From Lachnospiraceae bacterium (GTDB lineage Bacteria; Bacillota; Clostridia; Lachnospirales; Lachnospiraceae): a stretch of 61,868 nucleotides of DNA. Positions 1-8,884 of the stretch are shown in pieces. Each line of letters starts with the position of its first letter. Positions within the stretch are counted from its first letter, which is position 1. The translations under genes were made by a program, and so were the position numbers. The stretch is from positions 1 through 61,868 of the forward strand of contig DNUZ01000008.1 of assembly GCA_003507655.1 (NCBI GenBank), given 5' to 3'. The notes below the pieces were generated by a model, which saw only the letters and a list, made by a program, of their open reading frames with translations, did not search any database and had not been told where the DNA came from.

Positions 1-75
1 TTCCCGAGTGGCCAAAGGGGACAGACTGTAAATCTGCTGCAAATTGCTTCGGTGGTTCGAATCCACCTCCATCCA
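1..75 (+). tRNA. tRNA-Tyr (GUA), 5' end cut by window
   Basis: The anticodon loop shows GTA at 28-30. The T arm is GGTGG-TTCGAAT-CCACC at 51-67, followed by the 3' acceptor strand and discriminator A at 75. The first acceptor bases lie outside the window. No CCA end is encoded. It is the first of four closely spaced tRNA genes. Confidence 0.93.
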
Positions 76-87
76 TTTAGTTATTAT

Positions 88-161
88 CGCGGGGTGGAGC
101 AGTCTGGAAGCTCGTCGGGCTCATAACCCGAAGGTCACAGGTTCAAATCCTGTCCCCGCAA
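88..161 (+). tRNA. initiator tRNA-fMet (CAU)
   Basis: The anticodon is CAT. Two initiator hallmarks are visible: an unpaired C1:A72 end of the acceptor (CGCGGGG against CCCCGCA) and three consecutive G:C pairs (GGG/CCC) closing the anticodon loop. The CCA end is not encoded. These features separate it from elongator tRNA-Met. Confidence 0.95.
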
Positions 162-168
162 CTCAAAC

Positions 169-241
<73 letters not shown>

Positions 242-263
242 CTAAGCAAATTAAAATAAATAT

Positions 264-336
264 GGGGTATTAGCTCAGTTGGCAGAGCACTTGACTTTTA
301 ATCAAGTTGTCCGGGGTTCGAATCCCCGATGCCTCA
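264..336 (+). tRNA. tRNA-Lys (UUU)
   Basis: Acceptor GGGGTAT (264-270) pairs with ATGCCTC (329-335). The anticodon is TTT in loop CTTTTAA and the T-loop is TTCGAAT. Discriminator A is at 336 and no CCA is encoded. It is the last tRNA before the T-box leader. Confidence 0.95.
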
Positions 337-399
337 TTCAAGGAAATCCTGAGAAATTAGGATTTTCTTATATTATGAAAGATTTTGAGCAGAATAAGA

Positions 400-676
400 A
401 AAACGCAGGGAAGAAGAGAGTACATTTAGGAAACTGTTACAGAGAATTTTCCAGACAGATATCAGAGGTCTTGCTGAGAGGAAAAGTAGTGAAGTAGATG
501 GAAGATGGCTTCGGAGCGGCATAGCTGAACAGATGATGTTAGGTTATGAAGGGTTCGCCCGTTACAGCGAGGAGTACTGCAGGGTACTTGCTAAGATTCA
601 TACCCGTGAGGGCTGGATGAATTGAAGTGGTAACACGGGATATAACTCGTCTTCAGGTTAGAAGGCGGGTTTTTTT
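400..676 (+). promoter_or_regulatory. T-box riboswitch leader, probably methionine-responsive
   Basis: T-box landmarks appear in order. An AGAGAGTA stem I motif lies near 414-421, a CAGAGA bulge near 440, and GCTGAGAG at 473-480. The T-box core AAGTGGTAACACGG spans about 625-638, with TGGT (628-631) able to pair with an ACCA tRNA end carrying discriminator A. CCCGTG (603-608) and CACGGG (634-639) close the antiterminator. A competing terminator hairpin at 645-670 ends in seven Ts. ATG triplets at 498-500 and 505-507, each followed by a purine, sit where a specifier is expected. This fits tRNA-Met and the downstream metG. The amino acid assignment is inference; the T-box call is firm. Confidence 0.88.
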
Positions 677-721
677 GATTTATAGGGACAATGAAAGTCA
701 GATAAGGAGGAAGTATTATTT

Positions 722-2194
722 ATGCGGAAAAGAAAAAAAATCCACAGTATACTTGTAGTGGCAGGCATCGCTTGTCTCGCGGGTGCAGTTTTTCGTGTAG
801 TGGATACAGGAAGGATATTCCAAAAGCAGACGATCATATGGAGCGAAGAACAAAAGGGAAGCTATGTGCAGGCAGCGAAAAAGGCACCCGTATATTTTGC
901 TGATCAGACATTCAAAAAGAGGATTCAACAGGAAATAGACGGGGTTGCCGATAAGCAGAAGTCTGGAAAAGCGTACTATGTTTCACCGAAGGGAAATGAC
1001 AATGCAAAGGGAAGTAAAAAGAAGCCGTTTCGCACGTTCAAGCGGGCATGTAAGAGTCTGAAGCCGGGCGATACGCTGTATGTGCGTGGTGGGATTTATA
1101 CGGAAAACATACGACTTGGGAAAAAGCAGAGCGGAACCAAGAAAAAATATGTTACAATCTGCAATTATCCAGGGGAAGAGCCTGTGATCAGCGGAAAGAA
1201 GAAAAAAGCAGAACTGATGAAAATTACAGGTGCATCATATTTACGGATATCAGGTTTGGAGTTTCAGGATGCAAAGGGGCAGGATTCCTGTGGGATTAAA
1301 ATTGCTCCGGGCAGTCATCATATAGTGATCAGTGGAAACAAAATACATCAGATATCGGTGCCGGATCCGAAGAAAGAAGACCACTGTGCCAATGGAATAC
1401 TTCTCTTTGGAGAAAAAGCAAAAAAAGAGATCCATAATATACTGATTTATAATAATAATCTGTACGATTGCCAGACCGGCTGGGCAGAATGTATTTCTGT
1501 GGCGGCAAACTGCCGAAATATTAATGTGATATCGAACCGGATTAAAAATACGGGAAATATCGGGATTGATGTAACCGGCAATTATGGATATTGCAGCAAC
1601 CCCGCAAAGGATTTTCCAAGAAAATGCCTGATCTATCAGAACAGGGTAGAGCAATGTGTTTCGCCGTATGCAACCTCTTATGGTATCTATGTGGATGGAG
1701 CTAAGGAAGTTCAGATTTTAAAAAATCAGGTCAGAAAATGCAGCGGAGGCATTGAAATCGGAGCAGAGGAAAAGCCACCAAAGGAAGAATACAGTACATC
1801 GGATATTTTAGTACAGGACAACCGGATTGTGGATAACATAGAAAATGGTATTACGGTTGGTGGATATCAGAAGAATCTCGGATGGGTAAAAAATGTTCGG
1901 ATTTTGAACAACCGATGCAAAAATAATGGAAAAGACAATGCCATCCTGACACTGGCAAAGTGTAAAAATATCACCTTGAAACAGAATACGTTTCAGAATA
2001 CGTCCGGGGATGCTGCAGTGGTATATGCGGAATTTCCAGAAAAGTATACAAAGAATATTCAATTTCAAAATAATAAATATTACAATGGACACAGCAAAAA
2101 CAAGACACTGTTTGTTTATCAGGGAAAGACCTATACCTCTTTTTCTAAGTGGAAAAAAGTAGTTGGAAAACAGGCGGGTGTCTATCAAAAATAA
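722..2194 (+). CDS. secreted or membrane-anchored right-handed beta-helix protein (DUF1565)
   Basis: The 490-residue protein starts with a basic N-terminus and one hydrophobic segment (about residues 8-25), so it is probably exported. Residues about 85-130 match the DUF1565 pattern (YYVSPKGNDNAKGS, then PFRTFKRA, then GDTLYVRGGIY). This domain commonly opens a parallel beta-helix, and the rest has repeated IxxNxI rungs (residues about 150-440) typical of pectate-lyase-like folds. Substrate is unknown; polysaccharide binding or cleavage is the usual role of such folds. The start has a strong AAGGAGG site. It lies between the T-box terminator and metG, with only 20 nt to metG, so both should be transcribed together. 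Confidence 0.8.
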   Translation: MRKRKKIHSILVVAGIACLAGAVFRVVDTGRIFQKQTIIWSEEQKGSYVQAAKKAPVYFADQTFKKRIQQEIDGVADKQKSGKAYYVSPKGNDNAKGSKKKPFRTFKRACKSLKPGDTLYVRGGIYTENIRLGKKQSGTKKKYVTICNYPGEEPVISGKKKKAELMKITGASYLRISGLEFQDAKGQDSCGIKIAPGSHHIVISGNKIHQISVPDPKKEDHCANGILLFGEKAKKEIHNILIYNNNLYDCQTGWAECISVAANCRNINVISNRIKNTGNIGIDVTGNYGYCSNPAKDFPRKCLIYQNRVEQCVSPYATSYGIYVDGAKEVQILKNQVRKCSGGIEIGAEEKPPKEEYSTSDILVQDNRIVDNIENGITVGGYQKNLGWVKNVRILNNRCKNNGKDNAILTLAKCKNITLKQNTFQNTSGDAAVVYAEFPEKYTKNIQFQNNKYYNGHSKNKTLFVYQGKTYTSFSKWKKVVGKQAGVYQK

Positions 2195-2214
2195 AAAAGT
2201 ATGGAGGAAAGAAA

Positions 2215-4176
2215 ATGAGCAATAAAGGAAAGTTTTACATGACAACGGCGATTGCCTACACATCGGGAAAGCCTCATATTGGAAATACCTATGAAATTAT
2301 CTTAGCAGACAGTATTGCAAGATATAAAAGATTTGAAGGGTATGATGTATTTTTCCAGACAGGTACGGATGAGCATGGTCAGAAGATTGAGTTAAAAGCA
2401 CAGGAAGCAGGAATTTCTCCAAAGGAATATGTGGATGGTGTTGCAGGACAGGTAAAAGAGATCTGGGATATGATGAACACTTCCTATGATAAATTTATCC
2501 GTACCACAGATGCACCGCATGAAAAACAGGTGCAGAAAATCTTCAAGAAGTTATATGACCAGGGAGATATTTACAAAGGACATTATGAGGGACTGTATTG
2601 TACCCCTTGTGAATCATTTTTTACAGAGTCACAGTTAGTAGATGGAAAATGCCCGGACTGTGGAAGAGAGGTTGTTCCGGCAAAAGAGGAGGCATACTTC
2701 TTTAAAATGAGCAAATATGCAGACCGTTTGATCGAGCATATCAATACACACCCGGAATTTATCCAGCCGGTTTCCCGTAAAAATGAGATGATGAATAACT
2801 TCTTATTACCGGGACTTCAAGACCTTTGTGTTTCAAGAACTTCCTTCTCCTGGGGAATTCCGGTAGATTTTGATCCGAAGCATGTGGTTTATGTATGGTT
2901 AGATGCATTGACCAACTATATCACCGGAATCGGTTATGACTGCGATGGAGAGTCAAGCGAGCAGTTTAAAAAGGACTGGCCGGCTGATTTACATCTGATC
3001 GGAAAAGATATTATCCGTTTCCATACGATTTACTGGCCGATTTTCTTAATGGCACTTGATCTTCCGTTGCCAAAACAGGTATTTGGTCATCCGTGGCTGA
3101 TCCAGAGTGATGGAAAAATGAGTAAATCCAAAGGAAATGTGTTATATGCCGATGAACTGGTAGATTTCTTTGGCGTGGACGCAGTGCGTTACTTCGTGTT
3201 ACATGAGATGCCGTTTGAAAACGATGGTGTGATCTCATGGGAGCTTTTAGTAGAGAGAATTAACTCCGACCTTGCAAATACACTTGGAAATCTGGTAAAC
3301 CGTACCATTTCCATGAGTAATAAATATTTTGACGGTGTAGTTTCTAATAAAAATGTCTGCGAGGATGTGGATGAAGATTTAAAGAATGTTGTAACTTCCA
3401 CCGTAGACCGTGTCGATGCGAAAATGGGTGAGCTTCGTGTTGCAGATGCGATCACAGAGATTTTTGCACTGTTTAAACGCTGCAACAAATATATTGATGA
3501 GACAATGCCTTGGGCACTTGCAAAAGATGAGAGCAAGCAGGATCGTCTTGCAACCGTGCTTTACAATCTGGTAGAGAGCATCAGCATTGGTGCAGAATTA
3601 TTAGAGAGTTTTCTGCCGGAGACAGCAGAGAAGGTCTTAAACCAGTTAAATGCAACCAGAAGAGGTTATGATAAGCTGCATACTTTTGGACTGTACCCGG
3701 ATGGCGACAAGGTAACGGAAAAACCGGAAATCCTCTTTGCACGTCTGGATTTAGATGAAGTATTGAAAAAAGTAGAAGAGCTTCATCCACAGAAGGAAGA
3801 AGAAAAAGCGAATGAGGAAGTAGCAGCAGGAATTGATATTGAAGCAAAACCGGAAATTTCCTATGATGATTTTATGAAAATGCAGTTCCAAGTAGGCGAG
3901 ATCATTGCCTGTGAAGAAGTGCCGAAATCTAAGAAACTGCTCTGCTCACAGGTTCGTATCGGAAGTCAGGTAAAACAGATCGTATCCGGTATTAAGAAAC
4001 ATTATAGTGCAGAGGAAATGGTTGGCAAGAAAGTTATGGTTCTTGTGAACTTAAAGCCGGCAAAATTAGCAGGTGTTCTATCGGAAGGAATGTTATTATG
4101 TGCCGAGGATGAGAACGGCGAGCTTTCCTTGATGGTACCGGAGAAAGAGATGCCAAACGGAGCAGAAATCTGCTAG
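2215..4176 (+). CDS. metG: methionyl-tRNA synthetase
   Basis: The 653-residue class I synthetase charges tRNA-Met in the cytosol. HIGN (21-24) and KMSKS (301-305) are the ATP-binding signatures. Cys129, Cys132, Cys146 and Cys149 form the zinc knuckle. The C-terminal residues from about 545 are an OB-fold tRNA-binding domain (EMAP/Trbp111-like), as in dimeric bacterial MetRS. The chosen ATG follows GGAGGAAAGAAA; the longer upstream reading would overlap the beta-helix gene. It is the expected target of the T-box leader. A 19-bp palindromic terminator lies downstream. Confidence 0.96.
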   Translation: MSNKGKFYMTTAIAYTSGKPHIGNTYEIILADSIARYKRFEGYDVFFQTGTDEHGQKIELKAQEAGISPKEYVDGVAGQVKEIWDMMNTSYDKFIRTTDAPHEKQVQKIFKKLYDQGDIYKGHYEGLYCTPCESFFTESQLVDGKCPDCGREVVPAKEEAYFFKMSKYADRLIEHINTHPEFIQPVSRKNEMMNNFLLPGLQDLCVSRTSFSWGIPVDFDPKHVVYVWLDALTNYITGIGYDCDGESSEQFKKDWPADLHLIGKDIIRFHTIYWPIFLMALDLPLPKQVFGHPWLIQSDGKMSKSKGNVLYADELVDFFGVDAVRYFVLHEMPFENDGVISWELLVERINSDLANTLGNLVNRTISMSNKYFDGVVSNKNVCEDVDEDLKNVVTSTVDRVDAKMGELRVADAITEIFALFKRCNKYIDETMPWALAKDESKQDRLATVLYNLVESISIGAELLESFLPETAEKVLNQLNATRRGYDKLHTFGLYPDGDKVTEKPEILFARLDLDEVLKKVEELHPQKEEEKANEEVAAGIDIEAKPEISYDDFMKMQFQVGEIIACEEVPKSKKLLCSQVRIGSQVKQIVSGIKKHYSAEEMVGKKVMVLVNLKPAKLAGVLSEGMLLCAEDENGELSLMVPEKEMPNGAEIC

Positions 4177-4291
4177 TCAGAAGCTGCGAATGAAAAGTTA
4201 GAGAATGAAAGAGGTAACTGACCAAGAAGCGGCAGATAGAATATCCGAAAGGAAAACTATTAGAAAGAATTAAAATATCAGAATATATAAC

Positions 4292-4329
4292 AGAGGGTTC
4301 ATCTTAGAATATTCTAGGATGAACCCTCT
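4292..4329. terminator. bidirectional terminator between convergent genes
   Basis: Nearly perfect 38-nt palindrome (AGAGGGTTCATC...GATGAACCCTCT) with an AT-rich continuation on both sides. It lies between the convergent ends of metG (plus) and the ABC permease gene (minus, ending at 4405). Confidence 0.75.
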
Positions 4330-4404
4330 ATTTATATAGGTAACTAATTAGATTCCGTTAACAAAATCTATGTAAATAATAAATTAGATTTAGCTGACAA
4401 AATC

Positions 4405-5580
4405 TTATTTAGAGGTACTAAGATTTGCACCACTCTTATGCTGCTTGTTAGCAACCAGATAAATCGCAAAGATTGCTACAAAGAACAAGAGCTGGATTCC
4501 GATCGCTTTCCAGTAAAAGTTCATGGAAAACGGTTCAGCGGAGTAGCTGCCAAACATATTCGTAATCCGCACATACCAGTAAGCCGGCAGGAAGCGGGAC
4601 ACCTGCAGCAGGTTGTCACTTAAGATGGACTGTGGAACAAAGATTCCGCATAAGAAGCTCATGCCAAGTCCGACTACATTTGCGATCATGTTTAAAACAT
4701 TGGTATTCGGTGAAAAAGTGCTTACCAATAAAGTGAGGGCAAGTGTGAACAATAAAAATACAAAGCTGTTCAAGATACAGAGCAAACCGTTTTTAGAAAA
4801 CATATCCGCACCGTATACTATCCGTCCAATGATGATAAAAAATCCCCAGACTGCCAGGCAGTAGAGAGCACATCCCATACTTAAAGCCAATCCTTTCGAG
4901 GTTGGTGAAACCGGAGCACAGTCCATGCGGTTCTCAATGTCCTTTTTACGGAAGATAATGAGGATTGGTGCAAGGCTGATCGTCAGCAGCAGAATCAGGA
5001 TGTATGGCATGTACTGGAAGTAATAGTACAGGTTATCCGAAGAGGAGTGGTCCTTTTCAAAAGAGAGGGAGGTTGCCTTTTCGATATCCTTTGCAGAATC
5101 CGCCGTGTGCTTTGCCGCATCGGTAATACTATCACCGCTGCACAGATAGAGGCGCATGGTTTTTAAATACTGGTCTACCTGTTCATCTAAAAAATAGCCG
5201 CTGGCACTGTCTTTTCTTTTGCTGCTTTGAATGAGATTTTTTTTGTTACCGTCTAAAAGATTTTTTTCAAAGCCTTTTGGAATCGCCAAAACATAGCTGA
5301 CCTTACGATAGAACAGACTGTCCTGAATGACTTCTCCATCATTTTCTAAAGGGACAATGGTGTGTATTTCATCCAGATAATCCGTTAGTGCATGGCTGGC
5401 TTTGGAGTCATCACAATCGATGATTCCAATATCTAAAGAGGATGACTGAAACTGGCTGTCATTGCTATCCTTTGCTAAGAAGCTCATGAGAATCATAATG
5501 ACTAAATAAATTCCTAAATATAAGATGCAGGAAGGCAGATTCTTTTTTGCAATTTTAAAAAAGGTCTTAAATGTTTGCAT
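4405..5580 (-). CDS. ABC-2 type exporter permease, second subunit
   Basis: The 391-residue membrane protein has the ABC-2 layout: one N-terminal transmembrane helix (about 15-35), a long extracytoplasmic part (about 36-185), then five hydrophobic segments (about 190-375). It overlaps the neighbouring permease gene by 14 nt, so the two are translationally coupled and probably form a heterodimer. With the ATPase at 6722-7663 and the divergent kinase/regulator it resembles the LnrLMN-type export system for membrane-active antibiotics. The substrate here is not known. Confidence 0.82.
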   Translation of the reverse strand: MQTFKTFFKIAKKNLPSCILYLGIYLVIMILMSFLAKDSNDSQFQSSSLDIGIIDCDDSKASHALTDYLDEIHTIVPLENDGEVIQDSLFYRKVSYVLAIPKGFEKNLLDGNKKNLIQSSKRKDSASGYFLDEQVDQYLKTMRLYLCSGDSITDAAKHTADSAKDIEKATSLSFEKDHSSSDNLYYYFQYMPYILILLLTISLAPILIIFRKKDIENRMDCAPVSPTSKGLALSMGCALYCLAVWGFFIIIGRIVYGADMFSKNGLLCILNSFVFLLFTLALTLLVSTFSPNTNVLNMIANVVGLGMSFLCGIFVPQSILSDNLLQVSRFLPAYWYVRITNMFGSYSAEPFSMNFYWKAIGIQLLFFVAIFAIYLVANKQHKSGANLSTSK

Positions 5581-6709
5581 ATTTTTTCCTCCTCGTCAGT
5601 AAAAATCCACCGATACAAAACAGAACCGATAAAATAACCAGAGATATCAGATTTTCAAAGTATCGGTCGAGCGAATCATAAATTGCGAGTGAGTAGAACA
5701 TATCGCTGATCAGTGCAGTCGGATTGATCCGATTGATGACCGGGCAGTAAGTATCCACAACGATCCGCATATTTCCTGCCATTAATCCACTTAAGAAACT
5801 GCCGCCCATGGTGATGACCATGACCAGCCCGGTTTTGACGTTTTCCGACATGTTTCCAATGGCACCGATGAAAAATCCCATGGTCATACCGGTCGTACAT
5901 CCGATAAAAATTGCTAAGAGTGCAAACGGAAGTCTGGTATTCAGCGGAATCCTTAAAACAAGGATAATAAAGGCAAAAGAGATTAAAATACAGAGAAAAC
6001 GAAACAGGATATTTACTGCAAGTTCTCCGGTAATGTCTTTTAATTTGTGGGTCGGTGATACATTCTTGCGGGCGCCGATCGCAGACATATTTCCCTGATT
6101 ATGAATCGCGATCAGACATCCGGCTGTACCACAGTACATGGATACCATAGCGAGAAGATTGTAAAAATACTGGTCGTAGGTATCTACGTTTTTTCCGTAA
6201 GAGATTTCCTGGTTGTAGGAAGCACTTTCCTGTAAGATGTCCATGGCTTCGGAAAGTTTTTCCGGGTGAGTTTTTACAATTTTTACGATCGCCTGATAGT
6301 TCATCTGATATTCTTTAATGAAAGCAGACAGGATACTCTGATTTAATTTTGCAGAGGACATATCGGAGGAAACCGTCAGGGAGATGTTGTCATCTACCTG
6401 AATGATACCGTCCACTTTTTCTTTTTTTAACAGGGACAGTGCCTGTTTCTTATCACAGTAGACCGCTTTTAAGAAACGATCCTTATCGTCTTTATCTAAT
6501 TCTTTTACCGTTTCCATAAATCCGTCAGACATACTTCCCTGCTCATTGACGATGGCTACGGGAATTGCCTGAAATTTTTCACCGGCAGTAATATTAGAAA
6601 AAGCGGCTTTGAATAAGGAACCTAAAATGATCGGAAACAGGATGACCCAGAACAGCTCACTGCGGTTATGGAGAAGCTGCTTTAAGTTATATTTAAATAT
6701 CTGTAACAT
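5567..6709 (-). CDS. ABC-2 type exporter permease, first subunit
   Basis: The 380-residue protein has the same architecture as its partner: helix 1 at about 20-38, an extracytoplasmic loop to about 180, and five C-terminal membrane segments. The two permeases are similar in design but not close copies. The start codon follows a GGAGG site 12 nt after the end of the ATPase gene. It is inferred to form the membrane channel together with the product of 4405-5580. Confidence 0.82.
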   Translation of the reverse strand: MLQIFKYNLKQLLHNRSELFWVILFPIILGSLFKAAFSNITAGEKFQAIPVAIVNEQGSMSDGFMETVKELDKDDKDRFLKAVYCDKKQALSLLKKEKVDGIIQVDDNISLTVSSDMSSAKLNQSILSAFIKEYQMNYQAIVKIVKTHPEKLSEAMDILQESASYNQEISYGKNVDTYDQYFYNLLAMVSMYCGTAGCLIAIHNQGNMSAIGARKNVSPTHKLKDITGELAVNILFRFLCILISFAFIILVLRIPLNTRLPFALLAIFIGCTTGMTMGFFIGAIGNMSENVKTGLVMVITMGGSFLSGLMAGNMRIVVDTYCPVINRINPTALISDMFYSLAIYDSLDRYFENLISLVILSVLFCIGGFLLTRRKKYANI

Positions 6710-6721
6710 GGCATTTCCTCC

Positions 6722-7663
6722 TTAATCTCGTAATTCTTTTCCGGTCATTTCGAGGAAGACATCATTCAGTGTCGGAAGTTCGGAATAGACTCTGCCAAAG
6801 GAAAGATTCTTTGTCTGCAGATAGTCTAAAATGTGGATCAGGTTGTGCTTGCCGTTGCTGCAAAGGATGGTCAGTTTGTGATTTTCGTAAGTAACATCAT
6901 AAACATTTTTTAATTCCTTCAGAGCAAGGATGTCTTCATCTGAAATATCAAGGATTTCGATGGAGATGATTTCTTTTTTCTTGATCATCTGCTTGAGTTC
7001 ATCCGTAGTTCCGGTAGCAAGGTTTTTGCCTTTGTCCATGATGGCAATACGGGTACAGATCTGTTCAACCTCTTCCATATAGTGGGAGGTATAGACAATG
7101 GTTGCGCCCTGTCGGTTCAGTTCTAAGATGCCCTCTAAAATGCGATTGCGGCTCTGCGGGTCGACAGCTACGGTTGGTTCATCTAAAAAGATCAGTTTTG
7201 GTTTGTGGGCGATGCCACAGGCAATATTCAGACGGCGCAGCAGACCACCGGATAATTTTTTCGGATAAAATTTCTTATAGTCACTCAGTCCGACGAACTC
7301 GATGGCTTCTTCTACATACTGTCTGCGTAATTGTTTGTCTTTGATATAGAGACCACAGAAGTAGTCGATGTTGTCATAGACATTTAACGCATCAAAAACG
7401 GCAACGTTTTGCATGACAACACCAATTTTTCGTTTGCTGTCATAGCTGTCCGGCTGCATTTCCTTTCCAAATACTTCGATTGTTCCCTTATCATAGGATA
7501 ACAGAGAAAGGATGCAGTTGATCGTGGTGGTCTTGCCGGAACCGTTAGGGCCTAAAAGTCCTAAAATTTCACCTTCCCGGATCTCTAAATTAAAGTGGTC
7601 TACGGCGATCAGTTCTTTATAGCGCTTGACCAGATTCTCTACTTTTATTACCGGTGTACTCAT
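6722..7663 (-). CDS. ABC transporter ATP-binding protein (drug/antibiotic export type)
   Basis: The 313-residue ATPase powers the two downstream permeases. Walker A GPNGSGKT is at 38-45, the LSGG signature at 137-140 and Walker B LIFLDEP at 157-163, followed by the H-loop in YTSHYMEE near 195. The C-terminal ~90 residues are the accessory domain usual in CcmA/NatA-type exporters. I chose the ATG at 7663 because AAGGAGG precedes it at proper distance and the product then starts at the conserved strand (VIKVENLVKRY); an upstream ATG at 7687 would include the ribosome binding site in the coding region. Confidence 0.92.
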   Translation of the reverse strand: MSTPVIKVENLVKRYKELIAVDHFNLEIREGEILGLLGPNGSGKTTTINCILSLLSYDKGTIEVFGKEMQPDSYDSKRKIGVVMQNVAVFDALNVYDNIDYFCGLYIKDKQLRRQYVEEAIEFVGLSDYKKFYPKKLSGGLLRRLNIACGIAHKPKLIFLDEPTVAVDPQSRNRILEGILELNRQGATIVYTSHYMEEVEQICTRIAIMDKGKNLATGTTDELKQMIKKKEIISIEILDISDEDILALKELKNVYDVTYENHKLTILCSNGKHNLIHILDYLQTKNLSFGRVYSELPTLNDVFLEMTGKELRD

Positions 7664-7747
7664 ATGTAATTCCTCCTTCAATTTCAAGGTGTCTATTTCT
7701 TTCTAATTGTAGTATAATGGAACGGAAAAACCTATGGTAGTGAGTGT

Positions 7748-7775
7748 TGTCAGAATGTGAGATGACAAATGTCAT
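7748..7775. promoter_or_regulatory. candidate operator in the divergent exporter/kinase region
   Basis: The intergenic region between the ABC ATPase (minus) and kinase (plus) contains three alternating half-sites: TGTCA (7748-7752), TGACA (7763-7767) and TGTCA (7770-7774). The last two form the perfect palindrome ATGACAAATGTCAT (7762-7775). NarL/LuxR-type regulators bind such inverted repeats, and the cognate regulator is encoded at 8881. Binding is inferred. Confidence 0.45.
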
Positions 7776-7801
7776 AAAGCAACGAGGGAGGGGGCGAAAG
7801 G

Positions 7802-8884
7802 ATGATAAGGATTTTAGACAAGGGAATCCTGTTTGGGTTAGGAGCAGTCCTGCTGTTTCAAAGACAGGAATTTGTGATACCGGTAGTCGTGCTTTTGACG
7901 GCATTGATCTTTTCGTCTTTTAGCCTTTATCTTACGGATGCAAAAATTCTTGGAATTTTGTGGATGGGATATCTGGTGTTGTGTGTGATCCGTCCCGAAT
8001 TTTCGTATTTTTTACCATTATTATTGTATGACAGCATGTGGTACTCATTTTACTGGGGACTTGCGGGAGTGCTGTTTTATTATCCGGCAAGAGAAATCTA
8101 TACGGGATGGATGAGTATGCTCTGGCTGTTGACAGCATTTCTTGCCGTTTATATGGCATATAAGAGTGAAAAAAACGACAGACTGGATGCAGATATCATT
8201 CATTTGCGGGATACCGATACGGAACTGAAACTGGTGATGGAGCAGCGAAACCGTGAATTATTGGAAAAACAGGACAATGAGATCTATCTGGCGACTTTGA
8301 GAGAACGTAACCGTATTGCAAGGGAGATCCACGACAATGTAGGACATATGTTGTCGCGTTCTATTTTACAGGTGGGAGCACTTGCTACCATTTGTAAGGA
8401 AGAGACGATCCGGCAGCAGTTAGCAGGGATTAATGATACGCTGAATCAGGCGATGAACAGTATCCGGGAAAGCGTGCATGATCTGCACGATGATGCGATC
8501 GATCTGCGGCAGGCGGCATATGAAGCGGTAAAGGATATGAGAAAAAATTATGATGTCCATATCGAGTATGATATGTCTGCCCACATCCCGCGCAATGTCA
8601 AGTACTGTTTTATTGCGATTGTCAAAGAAGGAATGTCGAATATCATAAAACACAGCAATGCAGATAAGGTGGACATTATTTTCAGGGAACATCCGGGATT
8701 TTACCAGCTCTGCATTGAGGATAACGGTAGTGTCAGTCACAGCGTGGAAGAGTCAGACCACGGGATCGGAATCTCTAATATGAGAGAACGGGTTGAGGCA
8801 CTGGGGGGAACACTCAATATCCGACAGAAGAACGGATTTCGGATTTTTGCAACGGTGCGCAAAGAGATGGAGGAGACAGAATGA
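7802..8884 (+). CDS. sensor histidine kinase, HisKA_3 family
   Basis: The 360-residue membrane kinase has about five short hydrophobic segments (residues 7-120) with hardly any extracytoplasmic domain, suggesting intramembrane sensing. A short coiled linker leads to the HisKA_3 box RIAREIHDNVGH with phospho-acceptor His177. The HATPase domain shows the N-box (VKEGMSNIIKHS) and G-box (DHGIGISNM). It overlaps the regulator gene by 4 nt (ATGA). The small-membrane-sensor kinase next to an ABC-2 exporter recalls LnrJ/LiaS-type envelope stress systems. Confidence 0.9.
   Translation: MIRILDKGILFGLGAVLLFQRQEFVIPVVVLLTALIFSSFSLYLTDAKILGILWMGYLVLCVIRPEFSYFLPLLLYDSMWYSFYWGLAGVLFYYPAREIYTGWMSMLWLLTAFLAVYMAYKSEKNDRLDADIIHLRDTDTELKLVMEQRNRELLEKQDNEIYLATLRERNRIAREIHDNVGHMLSRSILQVGALATICKEETIRQQLAGINDTLNQAMNSIRESVHDLHDDAIDLRQAAYEAVKDMRKNYDVHIEYDMSAHIPRNVKYCFIAIVKEGMSNIIKHSNADKVDIIFREHPGFYQLCIEDNGSVSHSVEESDHGIGISNMRERVEALGGTLNIRQKNGFRIFATVRKEMEETE

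Noticed and set aside
279..497. 72-residue frame over tRNA-Lys and the T-box
   Set aside because: It is read through a tRNA gene and structured leader RNA and has no ribosome site.
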